DNA of 64,000 nt from Micromonospora rosaria (GTDB lineage Bacteria > Actinomycetota > Actinomycetes > Mycobacteriales > Micromonosporaceae), in contig NZ_LRQV01000015.1 of NCBI RefSeq assembly GCF_001567585.1, forward strand, positions 1 to 64,000, read 5' to 3'. This document shows, in pieces, positions 8,383 through 16,191 of the stretch. The translations under genes were made by a program, and so were the position numbers. The notes under the pieces were generated by a model. That model saw only the letters and a program-made list of their open reading frames with translations. It made no database searches and had not been told where the DNA came from. Numbering within the stretch: the stretch's first letter is position 1; each line of letters starts with the position of its first letter.

Positions 8383-9495
8383 TCAGCCGGCGTCGAGTCC
8401 GAGAGACAACGCCACCAAGGGGTCCATGGTTTCCACCAGCGGTCCGTGTTCGCGGCGTACCCGGTCCTGCTCGCTGGGGCCGGTCAGGACCTGCCACGCT
8501 GTGGTCAGCGCGTGGGCCTGAAGCGCCTCGTCATTGATCTTGTATCGGACTACCGGCTTGCGGGCGTTCTCGGCTAGCATCTTCGGGTCGCCGACCTTGC
8601 CGGTACGGAAGGTGCGTCCGGCGCTGGGCATCTTGTCGATAAGGCGTAGGCGGTAGAGCATGTCGGCCGAGCGCCAGGTGGACCGGTGCAGCCGGAACAG
8701 CGTCTCGCGCCAGCCCGAGGTGACGAAGACCCCGGACTCGTCGTGGCGGCGGGGGCGGCGGGCCCGCACGAAGCGCAGCATCAAGTATGTGGCGATCTCG
8801 GCGTCGGACAGCACCCAGACCCACAGGTTGGTGAAGAACTCTCGGGGCAGCGTCACTGCGGCCCGGCTGGGGACCGTGTAGTCAGGGTGCTCGCTGCTGG
8901 CGACCTCGGACAGTAGCTGGAACTCGTCGTAGCGCCGGTTGCCCTTGGCCTGCCTGGGAATTTTTACGAGGTGTCGCTGCTCGAGTCGGGCTAGCGCTTC
9001 GATGATCTGCCGGCGCCGCAGCTCGGCCTTGACTCGCGGCGGCGCGTTGTCACCGCCGTAGGACTTCGCGGGCCGTACGTCGGAGAGCACGAGCTCTCGC
9101 CAGCCGGCGTATTGGTCATCGGCCCGACGCACGATGTTGCGCGGGTTCCGCACTGGGGTGCCGGGGCTGTAGCGGCACTGCGCGTCGAACAGCAGCAGAA
9201 GTTGCAGGCGCAGCTGCAGGCCCTGGGTCTGCACCAGCAGCGGCACCACCGGACTGCGTGCGTCATCCCGACGGGCGTACACGAACGGCGCGCGAATTTT
9301 GATATGCGAAGGGCGGATTCCCATCGCGGTCGTGTCGTCCCTCCCGCCGGTGCGCCACAGGTGGTCGAGTCGTTCAGCGACCCCGTCGGCGAGCAGCTTC
9401 TGGCGGTCTCCGCCGTCGAGGGCCGCTCGCAGCCGCCTCAACCGGGTGACGCGGGTGCCAGCCGCCTCGACGGCCGGCGTGGTCTCGTCGGTCAC
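8383..9495 (-). CDS. unknown 370-residue protein, probably winged-helix
   Basis: The reading frame is open to 9663, but GTG 9495 is the likely start because it overlaps the stop of the upstream small gene (GTGA). The middle of the protein has RRRQIIEALARLEQRHLVKI, resembling a winged-helix segment with a recognition helix and wing, followed by RYDEFQLL and a second helical region with WRETLFRLHRSTWRSADMLY. I do not recognise the family. Proteins of this kind occur in actinomycete plasmids and integrative elements. A DNA-binding or replication-linked role is a guess from the helical pattern. Codon use looks typical and I see no frameshift. Confidence 0.5.
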   Translation of the reverse strand: MTDETTPAVEAAGTRVTRLRRLRAALDGGDRQKLLADGVAERLDHLWRTGGRDDTTAMGIRPSHIKIRAPFVYARRDDARSPVVPLLVQTQGLQLRLQLLLLFDAQCRYSPGTPVRNPRNIVRRADDQYAGWRELVLSDVRPAKSYGGDNAPPRVKAELRRRQIIEALARLEQRHLVKIPRQAKGNRRYDEFQLLSEVASSEHPDYTVPSRAAVTLPREFFTNLWVWVLSDAEIATYLMLRFVRARRPRRHDESGVFVTSGWRETLFRLHRSTWRSADMLYRLRLIDKMPSAGRTFRTGKVGDPKMLAENARKPVVRYKINDEALQAHALTTAWQVLTGPSEQDRVRREHGPLVETMDPLVALSLGLDAG

Positions 9496-9686
9496 CGAGC
9501 GCTCCGCAACACCCGAGCGAAGGTGGTCAGCGCACCGAGCACGGCCAACGCGTGTCTGCGGGTCGCGGGGCGGCGGGCCGCCAGCGACAGAATCGCCACG
9601 ACCACCGCCGCGATCGTGATCAGGACGAGCGGCACGGCCGCCACCAGGGCCAGGATCAGCCATGGCTGGTCAGGGATGCCCCACAT
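9492..9686 (-). CDS. small single-pass membrane protein
   Basis: A 64-residue protein with one strong membrane helix (WLILALVAAVPLVLITIAAV and onward) and a basic tail. ATG 9686 has GGAG about eight bases upstream. Its TGA stop overlaps the GTG start of the next gene, so the two are translationally coupled. No family recognised. It may anchor or regulate the downstream protein. Confidence 0.55.
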   Translation of the reverse strand: MWGIPDQPWLILALVAAVPLVLITIAAVVVAILSLAARRPATRRHALAVLGALTTFARVLRSAR

Positions 9687-10199
9687 GTGTCACGCTCCAG
9701 AGGGTTCAGCAGTGGAGGCTCGCTCACCGGATCTTTGTCAGGGATCCCCGGTGGCCGGGCCTTCGCCATCTTCGGCCACCCCCACAGTGCCGTATCAGCG
9801 GCCGGCGCAGGTGGTGCTGACGCCAATGACGATCTTCCTCTTGGCGACCACAAAGGTACTGATACTCCGACGCTATGTGGTCGTCCAAGGGCGGTTTTTG
9901 AGAGGCTGTTTCTGCTCTGCAGCCTTCCCACATGGCGGGACGCCTACCGGATCGCGTCTGTTTGCGCTGGCCCGCCCCGACATAACCTCCGGCAATCGAA
10001 TGCACGTTCGCTAAACCTGCGTCCTCCCTCCCGGCGTGAACGGCACGAGGGGGAGACAGCCGTATCCGTGGCTGATGCGCGGGCGACGCGGTCGCCTTCG
10101 ACCGGGCGATCCGCATCGGCTCCGCGAAGGCCAACGCCGACGGGCACCCGCTGCGTTGCTAACCTCGCGGCACCGACGGTTGGTGGGGTCGATGTGGTG

Positions 10200-10484
10200 G
10201 GCTTGAGCCGTCATGCTCCGGATGGCCCAGTGCAGACGGTCAGGTCGCTGGAGTCGGGCGACTGGTTGGAAGCAGCGATGGTCGCGCAGCAGCGCCCAGA
10301 GCACGTCGACGCGCCTGCGTGCCAGGTGTGGATCGAGGCGGGCCAGACCGTCACGATCACCATCCCGACCATCGTCGACGGGGTGGCCGAACCGGCCGAG
10401 CAGTTCCGCCGGCTCCGCATCTACGAGCCCGACTGGCGGGGCACGATCCCCGGCCCGGAGGTCACCGCCACCGTCGTCGACTGA
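10200..10484 (+). pseudogene. possible Calx-beta-like C-terminal fragment
   Basis: One plus-strand frame ends with QVWIEAGQTVTITIPTIVDG, then VAEPAEQFRRLRIYE and a stop at 10484. The alternating hydrophobic pattern and the D...EP.E.F motif resemble a Calx-beta-type repeat. No credible start or upstream domain remains, so it would be a fragment. Weak call; it may be unrelated coding debris. Confidence 0.25.
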
Positions 10485-10576
10485 CCCCGACAGGGGTGAG
10501 GCCCGACCCGGGCGTGAGCCAGCGAGCCCTCGTAGCACCCGTGGGCAATGCTCGGCACCGGGTCGGGCAGGTCGTC

Positions 10577-10892
10577 TACTGACCGAGGAGTTCGCGGATC
10601 TCGGGCGGCAGCTCCGGCCACGGCTTGGCGTTGGACTCCCACCGGATGCCGTTGTCGCCGGGTACTCATCGCGGTGGTCGACCGGGCCGCGAATGACCTC
10701 GCGTGGGATTCCACCCGGGAACGCCATGTACGACGGGCGGCCGACAGCGGCGTCGAACCCGGACACGAAGTGGCGGCAGGTGTAGCGCTGTGGATTCAGC
10801 ACCATCACCATCCGGCTGACCACTCCAACACGAGCATCGAAGGACCCTGCACCAGCCGCGCCAACGGCCAGCCCCGGCGGCATCAACTCCAC
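10577..10892 (-). pseudogene. frameshifted hypothetical gene
   Basis: On the minus strand one frame reads RYTCRHFVSGFDAAVGRPS, then GPVDHRDEYP. The next frame continues GDNGIRWESNAKPWPELP and then PEIRELLGQ to a stop. The join near 10660 makes a natural protein tail if one base is restored. Family unknown. It lies in a 1.3-kb stretch of decayed DNA before the cas remnants. Confidence 0.4.
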
Positions 10893-10975
10893 CTCGGTGA
10901 AAGCCTCCGCACCAACAACTCCATCACGTTATCGGCAGCGTACCGACTCATTCTCGCGTCCGGAGGGTGCAGGTG

Positions 10976-11070
10976 ACGTGGCGGCGCGCGATGGAGATCC
11001 AGGCGCGACTGGTGTTGGGCGTCATCGACGGGACACCCCGCCCCGCTACCAGGGCCTCAAGATCCGATGA
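10976..11070 (+). pseudogene. cas1: cas1 3' remnant
   Basis: The frame reads VTWRRAMEIQARLVLGVIDG then TP. After a one-base frame change it continues RYQGLKIR and TGA. This is the C-terminal end of a Cas1 integrase (typical pattern: WRRAMEIQAR, then GVxDGT, YxGIRxR). Its restored stop overlaps the ATG of the cas2 frame in an ATGA, exactly as in intact cas1-cas2 operons. Everything upstream is lost, so no catalytic residue remains. Confidence 0.65.
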
Positions 11071-11368
11071 GTACGGAGGACGTGCGGCGGTTCCTCGTCG
11101 CGTACGACGTCACGTACGACATCCGCCGGACGAAGGTGACCAAGAAGCTCGAATCGTACGGCGACCGTGTCCAGTACAGCGTGTTCATCGTCGACGCCCG
11201 CCCGGCGCAGCTGCTACGGCTTCGTACCCAGCTCGCCGATCTCATCGACCAGAGCAAGGATTCGGTCGTGTTCTGCGACCTGGGTGCCCCCCGTGAGAAC
11301 CAACGCCGGTCGCTCGATTTCGTGGCTGCAGCCGTACCCTCACTGGGCACGGGCCGGCGATCCTGTAG
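11067..11368 (+). pseudogene. cas2: cas2, frameshifted near its 3' end
   Basis: The first 85 residues are clear Cas2: FLVAYDVTYDIRRTKVTKKL with the conserved Asp of beta strand 1, YGDRVQYSVFIVDARP, then DSVVFCDLG. Cas2 pairs with Cas1 to insert spacers. After LDFV the frame turns to nonsense and runs on to 11393. In the +2 frame the expected tail follows (TLTGHGPAIL and stop at 11366-11368). One G lost in the GTGG run near 11322 explains this. The core fold could survive with an altered tail, but without cas1 adaptation cannot work. No interference genes are nearby. Confidence 0.8.
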
Positions 11369-11553
11369 CACTTTGGCGAAGGCTCCGTCGTGACGGTCGT
11401 GAGCGTGGACCCTTCGCGGGGGTGTTTACCCAGATCGGATGCCGTGTAGGACGGCCCGACCGTCGTCTCGATGGTGTCACATCGACCGAGGGAGCGCACC
11501 CTTCGCAACAGGCCGATCCCGGCGCAGCTCAAGGCGGGTAAGATTCCGACCCA

Positions 11554-11869
11554 CCGCAGCTCCTCCCAGGGCTGCCCTTCATCGAGGCGTGATGGCGTGC
11601 GGGTGCGACGGGACGTGCCGCAGCCCGCAGCTCATTCCGGGCTATTGAGGCAGGGCTTCAGCAACCTGCGCGCTGGCGGGGTGGCCTCGCCCGCAGCTCC
11701 TCTCGGGGTTGCCCTTCATTGAGACGAGACGAGCATTCCGCCGAGCGACTCGACGACGGCCGCAGCTCCCTCCCGGAGCAGCCTTCATTGAGGCGTGTGC
11801 ATGGTGCTGCCCCAGGTGACGGCGAGGTGGTGGGCCGCAGTTCCTTTCCGGAGCTGCCCTGCATTGTGG
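11554..11869 (+). CRISPR. degenerate CRISPR array, five repeats
   Basis: Repeats of 35 bp at 11554-11588, 11691-11725, 11760-11794 and 11835-11869, and a 27-bp shortened copy at 11625-11651. Each starts CCGCAGCTCC or a close variant and ends near GGAGCTGCCCTTCATTGAGG. The inner CAGCTCC/GGAGCTG arms can form a stem. Spacers are 36, 39, 34 and 40 bp. No two repeats are identical, so the array is old. Weaker matches at about 11478-11512 and 11897-11931 keep the same 66-77 bp period. The array lies 185 bp after the cas2 remnant. Confidence 0.75.
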
Positions 11870-11965
11870 TTGCTTCGACCGGGCGGGGCCGGCTTCCGTG
11901 CCACCCAATACCGAACCATTCCTTGAAGGCAGCGCCGTTGGCGAGACAGGCCCGGGGCATACGCA

Positions 11966-12412
11966 TCAGGTGATGAGGTGATCCAGGTGGTAGTGGCTCC
12001 ACCAGCGTGGTCGATGCTTGCGGACGGTGCCGTTGGTGCGGGTCAACAGCAGGTGGTTGCCGTCCTGGATGAGGGCCGCGTCCTCGTCTCCGCCGGCCAG
12101 GACCCGGGCCACGGTCGCCGTCATGTGGGGGACGCCTTTGTCGACGAGGTCATCGGTGCGCATGTCGAAGGTGATGTTGACGTAGGCGGTGGGTTCCCAT
12201 TCCCAGGGGGAGTCGTTGTCGGCTTCGGCCCAGTAGTAGCCGTTCGTGCCGGAGTAGACGCTGATGGCGTAGCCGCGTTGGTCGTGGAGGTTGGCGCTAA
12301 ACAGGTGCGGGTTGGCCGGCGTGGGTTGTTCGTCGGGGCTGGTGGCGGTGAGGGCGGCGATGTCGGCCAGGGAGAGGGCGCCGGCGAGGGTCAGTCGGAA
12401 CTCCACACCCAT
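11966..12412 (-). CDS. SitI3-like immunity protein (copy A)
   Basis: A 148-residue protein beginning MGVEFRLTLAG with a Trp-rich core (PWEWEP) and an end pattern LLLTR...RWWSHYHLDHL. It resembles SitI3-family proteins, which protect against polymorphic toxins. ATG 12412 has AGAAGGGG about seven bases upstream. It follows a CdiA-type nuclease toxin gene by 15 bases and would neutralise it. The open frame joins it to the toxin frame, but only because of frameshifts in the toxin. Copies B and D in this window are related, D most closely. Confidence 0.65.
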   Translation of the reverse strand: MGVEFRLTLAGALSLADIAALTATSPDEQPTPANPHLFSANLHDQRGYAISVYSGTNGYYWAEADNDSPWEWEPTAYVNITFDMRTDDLVDKGVPHMTATVARVLAGGDEDAALIQDGNHLLLTRTNGTVRKHRPRWWSHYHLDHLIT

Positions 12413-12426
12413 GGTGTTGCCCCTTC

Positions 12427-13513
12427 TCACCGTCGCCGGAGGATCTGCATGATCGTACCGGCGGGGTGACCGCGACGACTTCGTTGAGCCGGTCGATGGG
12501 CCACTGGTCGAACTGGCGTGAAGGGCCGTCAGATCGCCCTGCCGGTCCTTCAGGTTGACGACTGCGTGTCTGTCGATTTTCTCTCGGAGCTGACTCCAGA
12601 TGTTGCGGGCCGGCGTGCGGGCGCTGGGTGAGTAGCAGTCGAAGACGTGCCCCTCGACGAGGTAGTCCGGACTCTTCTCCGGGTCGCCGTCATCACCGGT
12701 ACGGGCCCAGGCGTCGCTGATGCTCGCCGGAATGAGGTTCTGGTGGACTCGGTAGCCTCTGGCAGCCAGGGTGTCCGCGCAGTCGTTCTCCAAGTCCAGC
12801 GATCGTCTGGTGCTGTCATCGACGTCGGGGTCGATCCTGGTTCGGGGCCCGGTCGGCCTTCCGCCGGGAACGCCCGTGAGTGGTCTGCTCCAACCGGCCG
12901 AGAGGATCTCAGGGACAGCGGTGGAGCCGGAGCGGTTGCCGGTGTTGAGGGAAGGGCTGGTCGGGGTGAAGCCGCCAGCCCAGCTCAGTTTCCCGCTGAT
13001 CCGAGCTGGCGTGCCTGGACGGATCGTCGCCTCGACGGCCTGTTGCGCGGCGGTTGTCCGCTGCACGAGCAGCACGAGGACCTGTTTGACGCCATCGAGG
13101 GCCTGAAGGAGCGGGTTGGGTTGCCCGCCTTGCAGGATCGTGGTGACCATGCGCTGCGCATCGACGACTTGATTGATCGTCGCGGTCGTGGCCTCGCGGA
13201 TCGCGGTGACGCCCTCGCCGACTGGGGCCAGTGCGGCGATGGTCTCCTGCGGTGTGGCTTCGCGGGGCACGGTCGCGGTGGCCGTGGTGGTCTCACCGAT
13301 CCTGGTGGCGAGGGCGGACGACCCACCCTGGACGGTGGAGATGGAGGCACGTACTCGGGCCATGCCGGCGGCGACGGCGGTAAAGCCGGCACCGGCGGCG
13401 CGTACGGCGATGTCCTGGGCCTGACGGTCGGCGGCGGCGGTCAGGCTCTGCGCCCGCTCGACTCCGGCCACCAGTGTCCGAAGCTCACCCGTGATCTCGT
13501 CAACGCCCGCCAT
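12427..13513 (-). pseudogene. DUF6244-CdiA-type nuclease toxin, frameshifted
   Basis: The N-terminal ~170 residues form a helical, WXG-like DUF6244 scaffold (MAGVDEITGELRTLVAGVER). After a proline-rich linker comes a toxin domain of the CdiA tRNase type: a helix ending LENDCADTLAARGYRVHQN, then SPDYLVEGHVFDCYSP, RNIWSQLREKI and AVVNLK, a PD-(D/E)xK-like fold. After DLTALHA the frame breaks. The proper end is split over two further frames (QFDQWPIDRLNEVVAVT, then GTIMQILRR and stop at 12427), so two one-base deletions lie in the last 40 codons. Start ATG 13513 has GGAAGGTGG. The catalytic part is open, so partial activity cannot be excluded. Confidence 0.7.
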
Positions 13514-13884
13514 GTAACGACCACCTTCCGCAAGAGCGGCTCACCTGACGAGAACCTACCTGCCACGCCAGCTTCCCACCGTGCTCGTAGAGACCGCGGG
13601 TCTGCTGCATCGGCAGGTGACCCAGTCGAGGGCGTGTGGCGGCCTGTTTGGCTGCCCGCACCGACCCCGCCGACCCCGATCGATGGACAAGCCATTCGAC
13701 AAGCGCGAGATCTCGAGCGGGCGGAGTCGGCGCGGCGCCGGTGCGCATCTTGTGGGTGAGCGGGCACCTGCCGGAGTGCTGGGGCCGGTGCGTACGCGCG
13801 GTCGTGGTGCGTTCGGGTCGCGGTCAAGGTCGAGGCGCTCCACATCGCGATCATCGGTAGCACACCGAGACCTTGATCAGGCGG

Positions 13885-13911
13885 ATATCCACAGATCGAG
13901 CGCTGTCCACA
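13885..13911 (+). other. two DnaA-box-like 9-mers
   Basis: ATATCCACA at 13885-13893 and CTGTCCACA at 13903-13911 each differ by one base from the DnaA boxes TTATCCACA and TTGTCCACA. They share orientation and are 18 bp apart start to start. They lie in a 590-bp gap (13514-14105) that holds no gene, upstream of two HTH genes of a type common on actinomycete plasmids. They could mark a vestigial replication origin. Confidence 0.3.
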
Positions 13912-14054
13912 GGCGGGGTCCGGTGCGGTTGCCGGACCCGGCCGCCGTAACGGAGGGTGGGTGGGTCGGCGTGGCCACTCTCCAGCCGCCGGCCGCGCCC
14001 GGGTGGTGGCGGGGTGGTACCGGTCAGCAGGCCACCGACGGTCCGGGCCCGGAC

Positions 14055-14098
14055 ACCTTAAGCGTCAACTTGACGGACCACAGTGGAGAGCTTAAGGT
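14055..14098 (+). promoter_or_regulatory. promoter and operator of the Phd-type antitoxin
   Basis: TTGACG (14070-14075) and TAAGGT (14093-14098) are spaced by 17 bp, a good vegetative promoter. The -10 box is seven bases from the GTG at 14106, so the mRNA is probably leaderless. Inverted arms ACCTTAAG (14055-14062) and CTTAAGGT (14091-14098) flank and overlap the promoter. CGTCAA-C-TTGACG (14063-14075) forms a second palindrome. This fits autoregulation by the antitoxin. Confidence 0.55.
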
Positions 14099-14105
14099 TT
14101 AGCTC

Positions 14106-14258
14106 GTGAGCACGAGGAAGGTCGGGATCGAAGACGCCCGCAAGCGGCTCGGTGATCTCGTAACCGCAGCCCAGCAGGGCGCCGACATCATCCTGACCCG
14201 CAACGGCCGCCCGGTCGCCCGGCTCATCCCGTACGAGGAGCCTGCCGACGAATCGTAG
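14106..14258 (+). CDS. Phd/YefM-family antitoxin, orphan
   Basis: A 50-residue protein: GIEDARKRLGDLVTAAQQGA, then DIILTRNGRPVARLIPY. This is the Phd/YefM antitoxin fold, which binds DNA through its N terminus and neutralises a Doc/RelE/VapC-type toxin with its tail. GTG 14106 is preferred because a promoter -10 box lies seven bases upstream. No toxin gene follows; the next frame is a small basic peptide. It may be a solitary antitoxin left by decay or act in trans. Its tail after the core is short, which fits loss of the toxin-binding part. Confidence 0.75.
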   Translation: MSTRKVGIEDARKRLGDLVTAAQQGADIILTRNGRPVARLIPYEEPADES

Positions 14259-14281
14259 CGGCGCCGCCCGACAACTAAGTC

Positions 14282-14319
14282 GGGCCCGGGCTCGGTGATC
14301 CTACCCACCGGCCGGGCCC
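14282..14319 (+). terminator. possible stem-loop terminator
   Basis: GGGCCCGG (14282-14289) pairs with CCGGGCCC (14312-14319) over a 22-base loop, 23 bases after the antitoxin stop. No T-run follows, as is common in high-GC actinomycetes. Confidence 0.35.
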
Positions 14320-14345
14320 TTGATCAGGAAGAAGAGTCCTGACCC

Positions 14346-14510
14346 GTGAACATCATGGCTGACGTGCGCCCATGCGCGCACACCGCCCTCGCCCGACGCA
14401 CCGTCGCCAGCTACGCCGGCACCGCAGCCGGCCTGCGCGCCGCCCTCCGGATCGGCGCCGCCGCGACCTGCTGCACCCAGACCACCGTCCCGGCCGGCGG
14501 CGCCCGATGA
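14346..14510 (+). CDS. small alanine-rich protein upstream of HTH gene
   Basis: A 54-residue frame starting at GTG 14346 with AGGAAGAAG upstream and ending in an ATGA overlap with the following HTH gene. The sequence is rich in Ala, Arg and Thr with a CC pair (AAATCCTQ). No family recognised. The overlap and ribosome site favour a real, coupled gene. An internal ATG at 14355 is an alternative start. Confidence 0.4.
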   Translation: MNIMADVRPCAHTALARRTVASYAGTAAGLRAALRIGAAATCCTQTTVPAGGAR

Positions 14511-15088
14511 GCCTCACCGTCAAGGCGGCCCTACTCGAATCCCGCACCCTGCCGAAGAACGAGGGCCGGGTGCTGCTGGCCATCGCCGCGCACACCAACC
14601 GGGCCGGCGACGCCTGGCCCAGCGTGGCCACGATCGCCGAGTACGCCGGCTGCTCCGAGCGGACCGTGCAACGGTGCATCCCCAAGCTGATTCAACTCGG
14701 CCGCCTGGTCGTCACCAAGGTCGCCGGAATCGCCACCCGGGTGTACCGGCTCATCTTCGGCGGGGGTGCCAACCAGAGCGTCGGGGTGCCATCTGACGAT
14801 CGGACCCGCCAAACCCCGCCCCGTGGGGGTGCCACCGACACCGGGGGCGTGTCGCCCGAAGGTGAAGGGGATCTGAAGCAGAAGGGGGCGGGCGCGCGAA
14901 GCTGGCGGGATTGGATTCCGAAGAACAGAAACCCTCACCGCCAGCCAAACCTGTATCCGGAACGTCGCGGCGCCGCGCTGCCGCCACCTCCAGGTGGTGA
15001 TCGGTGCCAGAAGCCCGGTCATGTCGGACAGCCCGATGGCGCCTGCGCGCCTTGCCGATCTGAAGCTCTCGCTGGAGGTGTTCGGTGA
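14507..15088 (+). CDS. HTH-domain protein, plasmid-type
   Basis: A 193-residue protein. Residues 1-75 form a winged-helix module of the kind seen in actinomycete replication and plasmid proteins: VKAALLESRTLPKNEGRVLL, WPSVATIAEYAGCSERTVQR, then a wing ending RVYRLIF. The tail is basic and Pro-rich and ends with a CQKPGH...CAPC segment that may bind zinc. ATG 14507 overlaps the stop of the small gene upstream. A second copy of the HTH module follows at 15078. Likely a DNA-binding regulator or accessory replication protein; target unknown. Confidence 0.65.
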   Translation: MSLTVKAALLESRTLPKNEGRVLLAIAAHTNRAGDAWPSVATIAEYAGCSERTVQRCIPKLIQLGRLVVTKVAGIATRVYRLIFGGGANQSVGVPSDDRTRQTPPRGGATDTGGVSPEGEGDLKQKGAGARSWRDWIPKNRNPHRQPNLYPERRGAALPPPPGGDRCQKPGHVGQPDGACAPCRSEALAGGVR

Positions 15089-15374
15089 CGAGCACGTGAA
15101 GGTCGCCCTGTTGACCACCCATGACCTCAAGGGCACCGATCGCCTGGTGACCCGCACCCTCGCTGCCCACGCCAACGACTCGGGCGATACGTGGCCAGCC
15201 GTGGACGTCATCGCCGATCACATCGGGTGCAGCGATCGCACCGTTCAGCGCGCCCTCGCTTGCCTCGTCGCCGGCCGTCTCGCGGCCCGGACGGTTCCCG
15301 GCCGTGCCCCCGGGTCTACCGGCTCGTCGCCACCGACGATGGTCCTGTGCTCCCACCGGTACCTGGCGCGCTGA
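15078..15374 (+). pseudogene. second HTH protein, frameshifted
   Basis: This paralogue of the preceding gene reads VKVALLTTHDLKGTDRLVTR, then WPAVDVIADHIGCSDRTVQR and LVAGRLAARTVPG. After VPGR the frame turns into SGSTGSSPP-like nonsense. The expected wing RVYRLVATDDGPVLPPVPG continues in the next frame from about 15307, so one base is missing or extra near 15300-15310. The start is uncertain (GTG 15078 or 15096, or ATG 15021 overlapping the previous gene). It arose by tandem duplication and then decayed. Confidence 0.5.
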
Positions 15375-15400
15375 CCCGAGCGTCCGGGGCCGGACAGCGG

Positions 15401-15808
15401 TCACGGGGCCGGTCGGATCGCCCGCGTCCAGGGCACGCTCGTCGGCCGTTGCCCGGTGGCGACGTACTCGACGACGAGCCTGCGTGCCGTGGCCGTGTCG
15501 AGGCGGGCGACAGCGGCGGAAATCTCGACGAGGCCGGCGTCAGGGGACTCGTAGACGGTGATGCCGTCCGCCGTGTCCACGGCCGTGGCGTAGGTGCTGT
15601 CGGGCAGCCACCGCGCTGCGGCCCGGTCGGCGTCGATGTCGATGTCGACGCGGAGGACGGGCTGGTCGGTGGGGCCGATGGTGAGGGTCTGTCCGCAGCC
15701 GCCGTGGGGCATGACCGCCTCGACCTGCTCGTCGAACCGCCGACCGGCCTCCTGCGGGTCGGGCAGGTCGTAGGGGTGGCCGTGGTAGTCGCGGAGTAGC
15801 AGCGTCAT
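15401..15808 (-). CDS. Imm1-like immunity protein
   Basis: A 135-residue protein with LTIGPTDQPVLRVDIDIDAD in the centre, and an end pattern DTATARRLVVEYVATGQRPT followed by VPW, which is typical of Imm1-family immunity proteins in actinomycetes. ATG 15808 overlaps the restored stop of the upstream deaminase-like toxin (ATGA), with AAAGGA about nine bases upstream. It would bind and block the deaminase. The gene appears intact although its toxin is broken. Confidence 0.65.
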   Translation of the reverse strand: MTLLLRDYHGHPYDLPDPQEAGRRFDEQVEAVMPHGGCGQTLTIGPTDQPVLRVDIDIDADRAAARWLPDSTYATAVDTADGITVYESPDAGLVEISAAVARLDTATARRLVVEYVATGQRPTSVPWTRAIRPAP

Positions 15809-16178
15809 GGGCGGGTGATCCTTTCTCCGGTGCCGGTGTACTCACGCTGCCACCATGTGGCGCCGCCGTCGCGTGTGACCCACACCCGCAGTCGACTTCC
15901 GGCGGAAGGATCGCGGGCAACATCTTGTCGCAGGTCCACGGGTAGGCCTGGTCACGGTCGTTGGTGCCGCAGACGGTGTTGTCGATGGCCAGGTCACCGC
16001 TGGTGGCACCGGTGCGGCGCAGTCGCGCGGCGGCCTGGGACTCCACGTGGTCGTAGAAGGTGACCGGCGGCCCGCGTAGCGGATCGTGATCGAGGTCGGC
16101 CGCGAGGGATCGGTCTCCTCCGCCGGAGGTGACTGGTGTGCCGTCAGGTAGCCGACACTCGCGCCGCCCGTTCGGCCG
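15805..16178 (-). pseudogene. DddA/SCP1.201-like deaminase toxin remnant
   Basis: The frame carries the hallmarks of the DddA-type deaminase fold: HVESQAAARLRRTGAT with the HxE motif, then two Cys in VCGTNDRDQAYPWTCDKMLP as zinc ligands, then AILPPE. There the frame breaks. The expected end RLRVWVTRDGGATWWQREYT continues in the next frame to TGA 15805-15807, overlapping the Imm1-like start. One base is lost near 15896. The delivery part upstream of about 16178 is gone. Members of this family deaminate cytidine in DNA; this copy cannot be made in full. Confidence 0.7.
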
Positions 16179-16191
16179 GTGACGGTCGTCG

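Noticed and set aside
10011..10892. A 293-codon minus-strand gene
   Set aside because: Only the first third looks coding; the natural tail lies in another frame, so it was called as a shorter pseudogene.
11966..13513. A single 515-codon toxin-immunity fusion protein
   Set aside because: The joined frame passes through about 35 nonsense codons; the true toxin tail lies in other frames and the immunity part has its own ATG and ribosome site at 12412.
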